Source: Desulfovibrio sp. TomC
GTDB taxonomy: Bacteria > Desulfobacterota > Desulfovibrionia > Desulfovibrionales > Desulfovibrionaceae
Length of the DNA stretch: 64,000 nt
Direction: 5' to 3'
Assembly: GCF_000801335.2 (NCBI RefSeq)
Contig: NZ_JSEH01000016.1
Span: 1-64,000 of the forward strand
Shown here: positions 1 to 7,567 of the stretch, one piece after another
Layout: each line of letters starts with the position of its first letter
Numbering within the stretch: position 1 is the stretch's first letter
Position numbers and translations under genes: made by a program
The notes under the pieces: generated by a model
The model's input: only the letters and a program-made list of their open reading frames with translations
Told to the model about the DNA's origin: nothing
Database searches by the model: none

Positions 1-127
1 CCCACCTTCCCCAAAAACTTTTAAAGGGGTCTTCGTAACGTCAGTACCAGAACCATTTATAAAATACCAAGCAAGGGGGGCCGGGGGGAATAATTCCCCC
101 CGGCGGGGTTCGGGGCAGCGCCCCGAT
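1..127. repeat. Partial copy of dispersed GC-rich intergenic repeat
   Basis: This stretch has no convincing gene. It begins with a CCCCAAAAACTTTTAAAGGGG-like segment and ends with nested G-run/C-run hairpins (GGGGGGAATAATTCCCCCC near 85-103, and GGGGCAGCGCCCC near 112-124). The same style of sequence recurs at 7325-7567, 20351-20420, 29401-29642 and 33884-34073. It lies just past the stop of the minus-strand acyl-CoA dehydrogenase gene, so the hairpins may also end its transcript, although no T-run follows on that strand. The left end is cut by the window. Confidence 0.5.
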
Positions 128-139
128 TTTCCCTCTCCC

Positions 140-2188
140 CTACATCGGGTAATCGAGCGCTTCGGGGATCATCACCTGGGTCAGCGCAGCGCCGGCCCGT
201 TCGCGGGCCAGGCCCAGGCCGGCCAGGGACTTGTCGAGCGCCTGGCGAAGCGGGCCAAAGGCGGCCAGATCGGCGTCGGGCGTGGCGTAGCCATGCACGA
301 GGCCGGAGCACACGCGCGAGGCTTCGCCGGCGGCGCGGGCGGCCTGCATCCGGGCGATGTCGTTAAAAAAGGCCATGTAGCCTTCCAGGCCCTCGGCCAC
401 CATGGGATTTTCCGGCCCTTTGGCGGCCAGTTCCAGCACGTCGAGGATGAAAAGGCGGCTGGCGATCAGCGGGCACAGGGCGTCGGCCAGGGGGAAGGTC
501 ACGGCTTGGCGGTTGCTGTGGTAGAGCTTTTTGCCGTCGGCGTCCTTGTTGGCGCACAGGAAGTCATAGGTCTGCTTCCACAGCCGCAGGCCGGCGGCAA
601 CCGAGGCCGCGCCGGTCTCGGGATGGGCCCCGGCCACGCGGTCCATTTCGACGATGTAGTTATCGACATAGGCCTGGAAGATGTCGCTGGCCATGGTGAT
701 GCCGAGCTGGCGGCGCTGGACGCATTCCGGGCCTTCGTAGGTGGCTTCGAGCTGGGTGTCGTTCCACTTGTGAAAGAGGAACCCGGGGCAGTCCTCGGTG
801 ATGCCGTAGCCGCCCATAAGGGCCACGGCCTCGCGCATGACGGTTGCGCCGTGCCCGGTGTTCCAGAGCTTGCAGGCCGGGCACAAGACGCCGGCTTCGG
901 CTTCGAGCGCCTGGAACTTGACCACCGGATCGGCGTCCAGGGCGGCAAAGCGGGCGGCGTCGCGTTCGGCCTCGGGAACAAAGAGCAGATTGACGTATTC
1001 GATGGCCTCGGGCTGGACCTTTTTCAGCGCCGTCATCTGGCCCCGGGCTCCAGACACGCCTTTGGCGGCCAGGGCCGCATCCTTGGCCTTTTCCGTGGGA
1101 TCGAGCTGGTCGAAAAGCCGCGCCGTGGCGAACCCGAGCGAAGCCCCGGCCTCGCCGGCCGCCCAGACGTCGGCCAAACGGATGACGGCGTCCTGCTTCT
1201 GCTGCAGGCCGAGTTCGAATTTCGCCGAACCGGCGTCGCAGGCGTCGCCGCCGCGGAAGCGGCTGCGCTGGTAGCGGATGACCGGCTCAATGGCCGAGAG
1301 GAGCTTGGCCGTGGTCATGAGCGCCACCGGCACGCGGGTGCGGTGGAACACGGCGGCAATGACTTCGGAATGGGAATAATTGGGGACGATGCAGCCGTCT
1401 TTGACGGTGTAGCCGCCGATGATGCGGCTGGCCGGCACCTTGAGGTTGAAGACCGGGTCGCGGGTGGAGGACAGCTGGTGCACCATTTTAAGCGTCGGCG
1501 CGCCGCGGTCGAACAGCCCCGGATCGGTTTCTTCCAGGATGATGATGCAGGAGGACTTGATGCGCGGATCGGCGGTGTCCACGGCAGCGGTGGCGTAGTT
1601 GGCGAAATCCATGCCGGTGATGAAACGGCCGCGCTTTTCCACGTGCAGGATCGGCTCCTGCCCCTCTTCCCAGGAATCGACCCGCACCTTGCCGGTCAGG
1701 ACGCCGGTATCGACGCCGACGTAGGGAATGGGCTCGGTCAGGGCAAACGCGCCGCGCCAGGGGGCGCGGTCCGGGGACGGGGCGCACAGGGTCATGTAAT
1801 GGTCGCGCTGCTCGGTGGTGCCGCGCTCGTGGATGGGCGACAGGGCCAGATTGTTGGCCAGGGAGCAGGTGGCTGCGCCGGCATCGACCCAGGACAGCTC
1901 GAAGGCGACCAGGGACAGGGCCATATTTTTCGGGCCTTCGATGAAACCGCCCTGGTGGGGATCGAGAAACACGGCGGTGATGCCGGCTTCGTCAAAGGCT
2001 TTGAGCAGCGAGTCCTTCTGCTCGGTCCATTCATGGGAGTGGCGCACGCCGTCGGCCACCATGCGGGCGACAACGCCCCGGGCCACGCCGCGGGCCGACT
2101 GGACGGCCATCTGGAGATCGAAGCGGTCGGCGTAGCGCCACATAATTTGCCGGACATCGTCGCCCGGGAGAGTGCGTAGGGTTTCCAT
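140..2188 (-). CDS. Acyl-CoA dehydrogenase family protein
   Basis: The 682-residue product has the layout of long bacterial acyl-CoA dehydrogenases: an alpha-helical N-terminal third, the FAD/substrate contact ALTEPIPYVG (about residues 149-158, compare ALTEP in the family), a C-terminal helical domain with GGYGITEDCPGF, and EATYEGPECVQR where the family has the catalytic YEGT-type segment. About 170 extra residues after that segment make it longer than the usual 380-residue enzymes, as in the roughly 600-residue fatty-acid clade. It is expected to oxidise an acyl-CoA to the 2-enoyl-CoA and pass electrons to ETF. No etfAB, thiolase or CoA-ligase gene is adjacent, so the substrate is unknown. 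The gene reads alone, away from the next plus-strand gene across a 235-bp AT-richer gap. The GT-to-GP change beside the glutamate is mildly unusual. Confidence 0.85.
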   Translation of the reverse strand: METLRTLPGDDVRQIMWRYADRFDLQMAVQSARGVARGVVARMVADGVRHSHEWTEQKDSLLKAFDEAGITAVFLDPHQGGFIEGPKNMALSLVAFELSWVDAGAATCSLANNLALSPIHERGTTEQRDHYMTLCAPSPDRAPWRGAFALTEPIPYVGVDTGVLTGKVRVDSWEEGQEPILHVEKRGRFITGMDFANYATAAVDTADPRIKSSCIIILEETDPGLFDRGAPTLKMVHQLSSTRDPVFNLKVPASRIIGGYTVKDGCIVPNYSHSEVIAAVFHRTRVPVALMTTAKLLSAIEPVIRYQRSRFRGGDACDAGSAKFELGLQQKQDAVIRLADVWAAGEAGASLGFATARLFDQLDPTEKAKDAALAAKGVSGARGQMTALKKVQPEAIEYVNLLFVPEAERDAARFAALDADPVVKFQALEAEAGVLCPACKLWNTGHGATVMREAVALMGGYGITEDCPGFLFHKWNDTQLEATYEGPECVQRRQLGITMASDIFQAYVDNYIVEMDRVAGAHPETGAASVAAGLRLWKQTYDFLCANKDADGKKLYHSNRQAVTFPLADALCPLIASRLFILDVLELAAKGPENPMVAEGLEGYMAFFNDIARMQAARAAGEASRVCSGLVHGYATPDADLAAFGPLRQALDKSLAGLGLARERAGAALTQVMIPEALDYPM

Positions 2189-2423
2189 AGGTCTCGCCTG
2201 GTTCGTGGTTTGAACGCGCGGGAGCGCTTTGATGCTCTGATAATAAAGTACGGGAAGCTAAAATATTCGGCCCCAGGCGTCAATCGGGCGCGGGCGCACG
2301 CCTGTGTTCCGGTTCGCCGCCGCCCGATTTCGCCCGGCCCGGGGTTGTGTAAACATCGACTGTTGGTTACGAATCGAACAATGGGGCGTATGCCCCGAAA
2401 TATTCGACAACCGGCGGGCGTCC

Positions 2424-3542
2424 ATGCCGTATGTCCTTACGTTTCATTTCGATCCCGATTTCGAACAGCGCCGGTTGCGCCCGAAAAATCGTGACGACGG
2501 AAGCGTTGACCAATTCGATCTGGGGTACGTCCAAAACGTCGCCGCAGGCCAGTCCCTGGCCGAATGGACTCCCCTGCCCCCGGGCGATGACGCCGCCAGC
2601 GCAGCCGGGGCCATTGTTTCCGAAAACACCACCTTTCCCCACGGCGAGGGCTGCCGCGTCGATCCCGACAATCCCCTGCGTCTTCTGGCCGGCGTCAACG
2701 GCCATGTCGCCTTCATCGACGGCCGCATCACCGTGCGCGAAACCCTGGCCATCGGCTGCGACATTGATTTCCATACCGGCAATATCGTGGCGGTCGGCGA
2801 CGTGCTCATCGGCGGCGACATCCGGCCCGGCTTCATGGTCATGGGCCGAAACGTCACCGTCAAAGGCTCGGTGGTTTCGGCCCGCATCCGGGCCATGGGC
2901 AACATCACCTGCCACAGCGGCATCCAGGGCGGCAACCGGACCACGCTTCGGGCCGGCAAGAGCCTGCGGGCCAAATTCTGCGAGAACGCCGTGCTCCACG
3001 CCGGCGACAACATCCTGATCGACGCCTCCTCCATGCACTGCCGGCTGTTTGCCGGCGAGAAACTGGCCGTCAAGGGACGCCTTGTCGGCGGCGAAGCCTA
3101 CTGCGGCGAAGCCGTCTACGTGGGCGAGCAACTCGGCGGCGGCGGCCAGAGCCAGACCCGGCTGCTGCTCGGCTACGACCCGGAGCGCATTCACAAGGAC
3201 CAGCATCTCAAGGCCGGTATGCGCCAGACCCTGCTCGATATCGAGACCTACCGCCTGGAAATGGGCCGCAGCGAAGACGCAGCCAAGGAATTCGGCCCGG
3301 CCCTGGAGCAGAGCCGGCAACGCCTGGAGACCTTCAAAAGGCAGCTCAAGAAACTCTGGGACAACCCCGCCGCCATGCGCCGTTTCAGCAGCTGCCGGGT
3401 CATCGTGCCCGGCCGCATCGGGGCCAATGTGGAAATTTCCATCGGCGAAGCCACCCTGGCCGTGCCCGAGGACACCCGCGACGCCGTCGTGCGCTACCAC
3501 GCCGGCGAAATCATCGTGGAACACCCGGCCCTTCGCAAATAA
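2424..3542 (+). CDS. FapA/DUF342 domain protein
   Basis: The 372-residue protein has the beta-helical FapA (DUF342) core: short repeated turns such as GDVLIGGDIRPGF, GRNVTVKGSVVSA and GEKLAVKGRLVGGEAYCGEAVYVGE, followed by a coiled-coil segment (about residues 265-325) and a last beta stretch (GRIGANVEISIGEATL). Known members bind or regulate cell-surface and flagellar assembly factors, but their biochemistry is poorly defined. I chose ATG 2424 (MPYVLTFHF) because the upstream 40 codons read like non-coding DNA; the Shine-Dalgarno sequence there is weak, so the start is only moderately secure. It is followed after 85 bp by a convergent cheW-like gene, which fits a loose motility/sensing context but proves nothing. 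Confidence 0.75.
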   Translation: MPYVLTFHFDPDFEQRRLRPKNRDDGSVDQFDLGYVQNVAAGQSLAEWTPLPPGDDAASAAGAIVSENTTFPHGEGCRVDPDNPLRLLAGVNGHVAFIDGRITVRETLAIGCDIDFHTGNIVAVGDVLIGGDIRPGFMVMGRNVTVKGSVVSARIRAMGNITCHSGIQGGNRTTLRAGKSLRAKFCENAVLHAGDNILIDASSMHCRLFAGEKLAVKGRLVGGEAYCGEAVYVGEQLGGGGQSQTRLLLGYDPERIHKDQHLKAGMRQTLLDIETYRLEMGRSEDAAKEFGPALEQSRQRLETFKRQLKKLWDNPAAMRRFSSCRVIVPGRIGANVEISIGEATLAVPEDTRDAVVRYHAGEIIVEHPALRK

Positions 3543-3627
3543 CCCGCCTTGCCTCCAGGGCCTGAAGGGGAATGCCTCCGTCCCCGGCCGCCGTCGGCAT
3601 TCTTTCCCTTCCCGCTTGCTCTCTCCG

Positions 3628-4098
3628 CTACAACTCCCCGCTGTCGGCAGATAGCTCTTCCAGAGAGAAGAGGCGGTCGGCGTCGAGGATGATGGTGAAC
3701 GTGCCTTCCAGGCTGACCAGGCCGCGCACGAACCGGGGGGGCACGGCCAGTCCCATGTCCGGGGGCGGGGCGATGTCGGCGTCGGCGATTTCCACCACCT
3801 CATGGACGGCGTCGGCCAGGGCGGCCACGGCCAGGGTGTCGCCGTCGTAGTCGCGTTCGACGATGATCAGGCAGGTGGGAGCCTTCGAACCGAACTCCAG
3901 CTCGAGCTTGCAGCCCAGATCCACCACGGTGGCGGCGTTGCCGCGCAGGTTGACCACACCGCGCAGATGGCCAGGGGCCAGGGGCACCACGGTCATCGGG
4001 GGCATGTCCAGGACCTCGGACACGAGCAGCGAGGGCAGGGCGAAGTGTTCGCCGCACAGGGTAAAGGTCAGGTATTGGTGCGTGGCGTCGTCGGCCAT
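3628..4098 (-). CDS. CheW-like chemotaxis coupling protein
   Basis: The 156-residue product is a stand-alone CheW domain: YLTFTLCGEHFALPSLLVSEVLDM at the N-terminus, the conserved GVVNLRGNAATVVDLG core (about residues 47-62), and the terminal RGLVSLEGTFTIILDADRLFS. CheW proteins couple chemoreceptors to the CheA kinase at the cytoplasmic face of the membrane. A GGAGG lies 8 bases upstream of the ATG. No receptor or cheA gene is beside it; a second CheW is at 30227-30694 and a CheA at 58771-60894. It is convergent with the FapA-type gene and diverges from the metal-transport operon. Confidence 0.88.
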   Translation of the reverse strand: MADDATHQYLTFTLCGEHFALPSLLVSEVLDMPPMTVVPLAPGHLRGVVNLRGNAATVVDLGCKLELEFGSKAPTCLIIVERDYDGDTLAVAALADAVHEVVEIADADIAPPPDMGLAVPPRFVRGLVSLEGTFTIILDADRLFSLEELSADSGEL

Positions 4099-4192
4099 GG
4101 AGGGCGCCTCCGTTTAAGGGCAATCTTCTCTCTGCATACGACAGCCCGGCCGTTCCGGCAACAGCCCGGTTCCATTGGCGATGCCGCAAGCG

Positions 4193-4221
4193 TTGACAAG
4201 ACGGCCGGCCAGGCATACACA
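4193..4221 (+). promoter_or_regulatory. Candidate sigma70-type promoter of metal-transport operon
   Basis: A perfect TTGACA (4193-4198) is followed after 17 bases by TACACA (4216-4221). If real, transcription would begin near 4228 and give a leader of roughly 495 nt before the first transporter gene, long enough to hold the two small ORFs listed below. The -10 element matches the consensus only partly. Confidence 0.4.
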
Positions 4222-4254
4222 CCCTCTCAAACTATGGAACCTTTTGAGGAAATA

Positions 4255-4320
4255 ATGGACGAGCCGTACAGTAGTAGTTGCTTTTTCCCGCACGTTTATC
4301 CGCTGACCGTTACGCGATAA
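4255..4320 (+). CDS. Possible leader peptide with acidic, proline-containing N-terminus
   Basis: A 21-codon ORF starts MDEPYSSSC and ends VYPLTVTR before TAA. TGAGGA lies four bases before its ATG, a good ribosome-binding site. An earlier in-frame ATG at 4234 would give MEPFEEI in front, also acidic and proline-containing, but without a clear Shine-Dalgarno sequence. Peptides starting with acidic residues and proline are known to destabilise translating ribosomes at low Mg2+, as in the enterobacterial leader MgtL (MEPDPTP). The position upstream of a predicted Mg2+ or divalent-metal transport operon suggests a similar sensing role. This is inference by analogy: there is no homology evidence, and an ORF of this size can arise by chance. 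Confidence 0.4.
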   Translation: MDEPYSSSCFFPHVYPLTVTR

Positions 4321-4407
4321 CGCTTCCTGCCGTCCACCGCGCCGCTGCCGCCCCATCCGGGTGCGCCAGGGTCGCCGCCGGCAGGCGGCGGCACAAGGAG
4401 GCGCCAG

Positions 4408-4575
4408 ATGAACACCTTTTTCATCGGGTCTGAAAATTTCGCCTCAGGGCTTTCCCCCCGTGCCGGCATCCGGCCCGGGGCGGCCGTACTTTTCCCTGTC
4501 TCGCGCCGGCTGTGCGCCGCCACCTCCGGCACAGCCCAGGAACCTCCCTCAGCCAGCCCCCTGCCCTCGTCGTAG
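4408..4575 (+). CDS. Possible second small leader ORF
   Basis: A 55-codon ORF (MNTFFIGSENF..., ending PLPSS) has a very good ribosome-binding site, AAGGAG seven bases before the ATG, preceded at once by a GC hairpin (GCCGCC/GGCGGC, about 4374-4389). The product is rich in Pro, Ser, Ala and Arg and has no recognisable domain. Its second half spans a perfect 8-bp inverted repeat. It may be a translated leader that couples translation to the fold of the downstream RNA, or a short unknown protein. The main support is the strength of the Shine-Dalgarno sequence and the position before the transporter operon. Confidence 0.35.
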   Translation: MNTFFIGSENFASGLSPRAGIRPGAAVLFPVSRRLCAATSGTAQEPPSASPLPSS

Positions 4576-4598
4576 GGCCGTGACGCGGCCTTGGCCGC
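4508..4598 (+). promoter_or_regulatory. Hairpin-rich 5' leader of transporter operon
   Basis: Two inverted repeats are visible: GGCTGTGC (4508-4515) with GCACAGCC (4529-4536) around a 13-base loop that contains CCACCTCC, and GCGGC/GCCGC (4585-4598) around CTTG. The loop pyrimidines could pair with either the upstream AAGGAGG or the GGGGGGAGG before the MgtE-like start. A further GGCGGCCC/GGGCCGC stem sits near 4680-4696, just before the ribosome-binding site of the first transporter gene. Attenuation or translational control is possible but not shown. No complete known riboswitch consensus was recognised. Confidence 0.35.
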
Positions 4599-4722
4599 AC
4601 AGCGTTCTCTGTCCCTTTGCGTCTGGTCGCAGCGGTGGATTGTCTGTCGTCCGCCGGTGCAAACCCTGGCGATTTGCGGGGCGGCCCTGGGCCGCGCCCG
4701 TCGCCCGGGGGGAGGCTTGGTC

Positions 4723-5997
4723 ATGAACGAACTCTATGTCAGCGCGGTGCTCGGCCGTCCGGTCATCGACCCTTCAGGGGTCGAACTCGGCCGGCTCACC
4801 GATCTTGGGCTGGTGCCCGGCAAGACCCTGCCCGTGGTGTCCGGGCTTTTCATCCGCAGCGGCGGCCGGCGGCGCTTTGTGCCCTGGAGCTGCGTCAATC
4901 TGTTCACCCCGGTGATCGTCTCGGCCGATCTTTCCGGCGAGGCCGACAGCGACACGTCCTGGACCGAGGACGAGGAAACCGGCGCTATCACCGACATCAG
5001 GCTTCGCCGCGACATCCTCGACCGCCAGATCGTGGACGTGGACGGGGCCAAGGTGGTGCGGGTCAACGACCTCAAGCTGCATTCCCGGGGAAAAAGCCTT
5101 TTTATCGAGGCCGTGGACGTCGGCATCCGGGGCATGGCCCGGCGTCTGGGCCAGCTGCGCTTCTGGAACTGGCTGGCCAAGAGCCTGGGGGTGACCCTGC
5201 CCACCCGGGAAATCGACTGGCGTTTCGTGGCCCAGCTCGATCCCAACGCCGACAAGCTGACGCTGACCGTGGCCCGGGAACGCCTAACCGACATGCACCC
5301 GGCCGACATCGCCGAGATCCTGGCCCAGCTGCCCCACAAGGAAGCCGGCACGGTCATCGGGGCGCTCGACCCGGAAACCGTGGGCGAGGCCATCGGCGAA
5401 CTCGATCCCGAGGTGGGCGGCCGGGTGATCAGCCAGCTCGACAGCGAGATGGCCTCCGACATCCTCGAAGAGATGGAGCCGGACGAAGCCGCCGATCTGC
5501 TGGCCGATCTGCCCGAGGAAAAGGTCCGGGAACTCCTTGGCCTCATGGACACCGAAGATGCGGAGATGGTCCAGGAACTGCTCGAGCACGAGGAGGATAC
5601 GGCCGGCGGCCTCATGAACAACATGTTCGCCTTCGTGCCCCCGGCCATGACCGCCGAAGAGGCGCTCAACTACATCCGCCTGGTCGGGGCCGAGATCGAA
5701 AACGTCTACTACGTCTACGTGATCCGGGCCGACGAGACGCCTCTTGGGGTGGTGACGCTCAAGCGGTTGCTCCTGTCCCCGCCCAAGACCCCGGTGGCCG
5801 AGATCATGACCGTGGGCCTCAAAGCCGTTGGCGTCGAGGACACGCCGGGGAAGGTCATGGACATCATTTCCAAGTACAATTTGTTGGCCGTGCCGGTGCT
5901 TGATGACGGGCATATGGTCGGCATCGTGCAGGCGGATGCGGTCATCGAACGCTTTCTGCCCGAATCCGTCACCCGCACGCGGTTCGCCGCCCATTAG
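4723..5997 (+). CDS. Soluble MgtE-N/CBS domain protein lacking the transport domain
   Basis: The 424-residue protein starts at ATG 4723 behind GGGGGGAGG. Residues 1-170 look like two PRC-barrel-type segments (GRPVIDPSGVELGRLTDLGLV and DRQIVDVDGAKVVRVNDLKL). Residues about 185-310 form the helical MgtE N-domain, with repeated LDPE/MEPDEAADLLADLPEEK units. Residues about 312-424 form a CBS pair (ENVYYVYVIRADETPLGVVTL; AEIMTVGLKAVGVEDTPGKV). In true MgtE Mg2+ channels these cytosolic domains sense Mg2+ and gate a five-helix membrane pore; here the protein ends after the CBS pair and no pore exists. The Nramp-family gene begins 15 bases later, so this protein probably gates or regulates that transporter in trans. 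Pairing and operon structure are seen; the regulatory role is inferred. Confidence 0.85.
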   Translation: MNELYVSAVLGRPVIDPSGVELGRLTDLGLVPGKTLPVVSGLFIRSGGRRRFVPWSCVNLFTPVIVSADLSGEADSDTSWTEDEETGAITDIRLRRDILDRQIVDVDGAKVVRVNDLKLHSRGKSLFIEAVDVGIRGMARRLGQLRFWNWLAKSLGVTLPTREIDWRFVAQLDPNADKLTLTVARERLTDMHPADIAEILAQLPHKEAGTVIGALDPETVGEAIGELDPEVGGRVISQLDSEMASDILEEMEPDEAADLLADLPEEKVRELLGLMDTEDAEMVQELLEHEEDTAGGLMNNMFAFVPPAMTAEEALNYIRLVGAEIENVYYVYVIRADETPLGVVTLKRLLLSPPKTPVAEIMTVGLKAVGVEDTPGKVMDIISKYNLLAVPVLDDGHMVGIVQADAVIERFLPESVTRTRFAAH

Positions 5998-6012
5998 ACG
6001 TTGAGGTCTGTC

Positions 6013-7290
6013 ATGCCGTTTTTCAAAAAGTTCTCGCGCAAAAATATCCTGCTCTTTTTCGCCCTGCTCGGTCCCGGCATCATCACCGCCAACGTGGACA
6101 ACGACGCCGGCGGCATCACCACCTATTCCCTGGCCGGGGCGCGCTACGGCTATTCCCTGCTGTGGATGCTCATTCCCACCACGGTCTCCCTGGTGGTCAT
6201 CCAGGAGATGTGCGCCCGCATGGGCGCGGTGACCGGCAAGGGCCTGTCCGACCTCATCCGCGAGTCGTTCGGGCTGCGCACCACGTTTTACATCATGATT
6301 GCGCTGTTTCTGACCAACCTCGGCAACACCATTTCGGAATTCGCCGGCATCGCCGCCGGACTCGAGCTTTTCGGCGTCACCAAGTACCTGTCCGTGCCCC
6401 TGGCCGCGGCCCTGGTCTGGCTGCTCATCGTCAAAGGCTCGTATCGCATTGTGGAGCGGGTCTTTTTGATCGTCTGCGTGGTCTATCTGGTCTATCCCCT
6501 GGCCGCGCTCTCGGCCGACGTGCCCTGGGGCGAGGTGGCCCGGGCCGCCGTCACCCCGACCTTTCGGGCCGACGGCGACTATGTGGCCATGATGATCGCG
6601 CTCATTGGCACCACCATTGCCCCCTGGATGCAGTTCTACCAGCAGGCGGCGGTGGTCGAGAAAGGCATCACGGCCGAGAACTACGGCTTTACCCGGCTCG
6701 ACGTCATCATCGGCTGCGTCCTGGCCGTCATCGTGGCCCTTTTTATCGTGGTGGCCTGCGCCGCCTCCATCCACCGCCAGGGCCTGCCCATCGAGACGGC
6801 GGCCGACGCGGCCATGGCCCTTGAACCGCTGGTCGGGAAATACGCCTCCTGGCTTTTTGGCGTGGGACTCATCAACGCCTCGCTCTTTGCCGCCGGCATC
6901 CTGCCGCTGTCCACGGCCTATTACATCTGCGAGGCCATGGGCTGGGAACTGGGCATCGACAAGGATTTCCGCCGCGCCCCGGAATTCTTCTGGCTCTTTA
7001 CCATCAGCGTGGTCATCGGCGCGGCCACCATCCTCATCCCCGGCATGCCGCTCATGTTCGTCATGTACGTGTCCCAGGTGGTCAACGGCGTGATGCTGCC
7101 CTTTGTCCTGATCCTCATGCTGCTCTTGATCAACAACAAGCGGCTCATGGGCAAATTCGTCAACGGGCCGATCTTTAACGCCGTGGCCTGGGTGACGGTG
7201 GCCGGCCTGATCGTTCTGACCGCAGTGATGACCATCGACACGGTCTGGCCCGGAGCCATCAGCGCCCTGGTGAAGCTGGTGGCTGGGTAG
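6013..7290 (+). CDS. Nramp-family metal transporter with non-canonical binding site
   Basis: The 425-residue protein has about eleven hydrophobic segments and aligns by eye with Nramp/SLC11 transporters (GPGIITANVDNDAGG in TM1; IALIGTTIAPWMQFYQQ in TM6). The metal-binding signatures differ from Mn/Fe transporters. DPGN of TM1 reads D31-A-G-G34, so the asparagine ligand is glycine, and MPH of TM6 reads A203-P-W205, so the metal-selecting methionine is alanine. Loss of that methionine is a reported trait of the Nramp-related Mg2+ transporters (NRMT). With the Mg2+-sensor-like gene directly upstream, I predict Mg2+ rather than Mn2+ transport. ATG 6013 was chosen over TTG 6001 because GAGG lies six bases before it. 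Confidence 0.82.
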   Translation: MPFFKKFSRKNILLFFALLGPGIITANVDNDAGGITTYSLAGARYGYSLLWMLIPTTVSLVVIQEMCARMGAVTGKGLSDLIRESFGLRTTFYIMIALFLTNLGNTISEFAGIAAGLELFGVTKYLSVPLAAALVWLLIVKGSYRIVERVFLIVCVVYLVYPLAALSADVPWGEVARAAVTPTFRADGDYVAMMIALIGTTIAPWMQFYQQAAVVEKGITAENYGFTRLDVIIGCVLAVIVALFIVVACAASIHRQGLPIETAADAAMALEPLVGKYASWLFGVGLINASLFAAGILPLSTAYYICEAMGWELGIDKDFRRAPEFFWLFTISVVIGAATILIPGMPLMFVMYVSQVVNGVMLPFVLILMLLLINNKRLMGKFVNGPIFNAVAWVTVAGLIVLTAVMTIDTVWPGAISALVKLVAG

Positions 7291-7324
7291 TTGGGGTGAG
7301 AGAAGAGTTGAGAAGAGAGAAGAT

Positions 7325-7567
7325 GCCTCCGGCGGCCGGGGGGATGATCCCCCCGGACCCCTGCAACTGAAGAAGTTTTTTAGGGGGTTCTTGGGGCTGG
7401 CTGATCATCCGGTCGGTTGTGGACCGGAAGCAGCCCAGGCAGAGGCTTGACGGGAACCACCGTTTTGTTCCGGTGGCCGGGAGAAGTTCTTCAAGCGTCG
7501 CGGCAACGCCGCCCCCCTTTACCCCTTTGGGGGGTCCGGGGGCCTCAGGCCCCCGGCCGCCGGAGGC
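7325..7567. repeat. 243-bp MITE-like repeat with 13-bp terminal inverted repeats, full copy
   Basis: The left end GCCTCCGGCGGCC (7325-7337) is the exact reverse complement of the right end (7555-7567), and homology between the ends continues inward about 37 bases through G-run/C-run hairpins to GGACCCC. The centre holds TCCGGTC-7 nt-GACCGGA (7408-7428) and CTTGACGGGAACC. A second copy of almost the same length is at 29401-29642. No ORF or target-site duplication is obvious. It lies between the convergent Nramp and MFS genes and contains the last codons of the MFS gene. Confidence 0.75.

Noticed and set aside
293-2179. Long plus-strand frame opposite the acyl-CoA dehydrogenase gene
   Set aside because: Its product is low-complexity Gly/His/Arg-rich sequence without a domain, as expected from the antisense of a high-GC gene; the minus-strand product has clear family motifs.
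4391-4420. Resemblance of AAGGAGGCGCCAGATGAAC to the 5' block of the M-box Mg2+ riboswitch
   Set aside because: The remaining conserved M-box blocks could not be found downstream in order; the match is also explained by a good ribosome-binding site and start codon.
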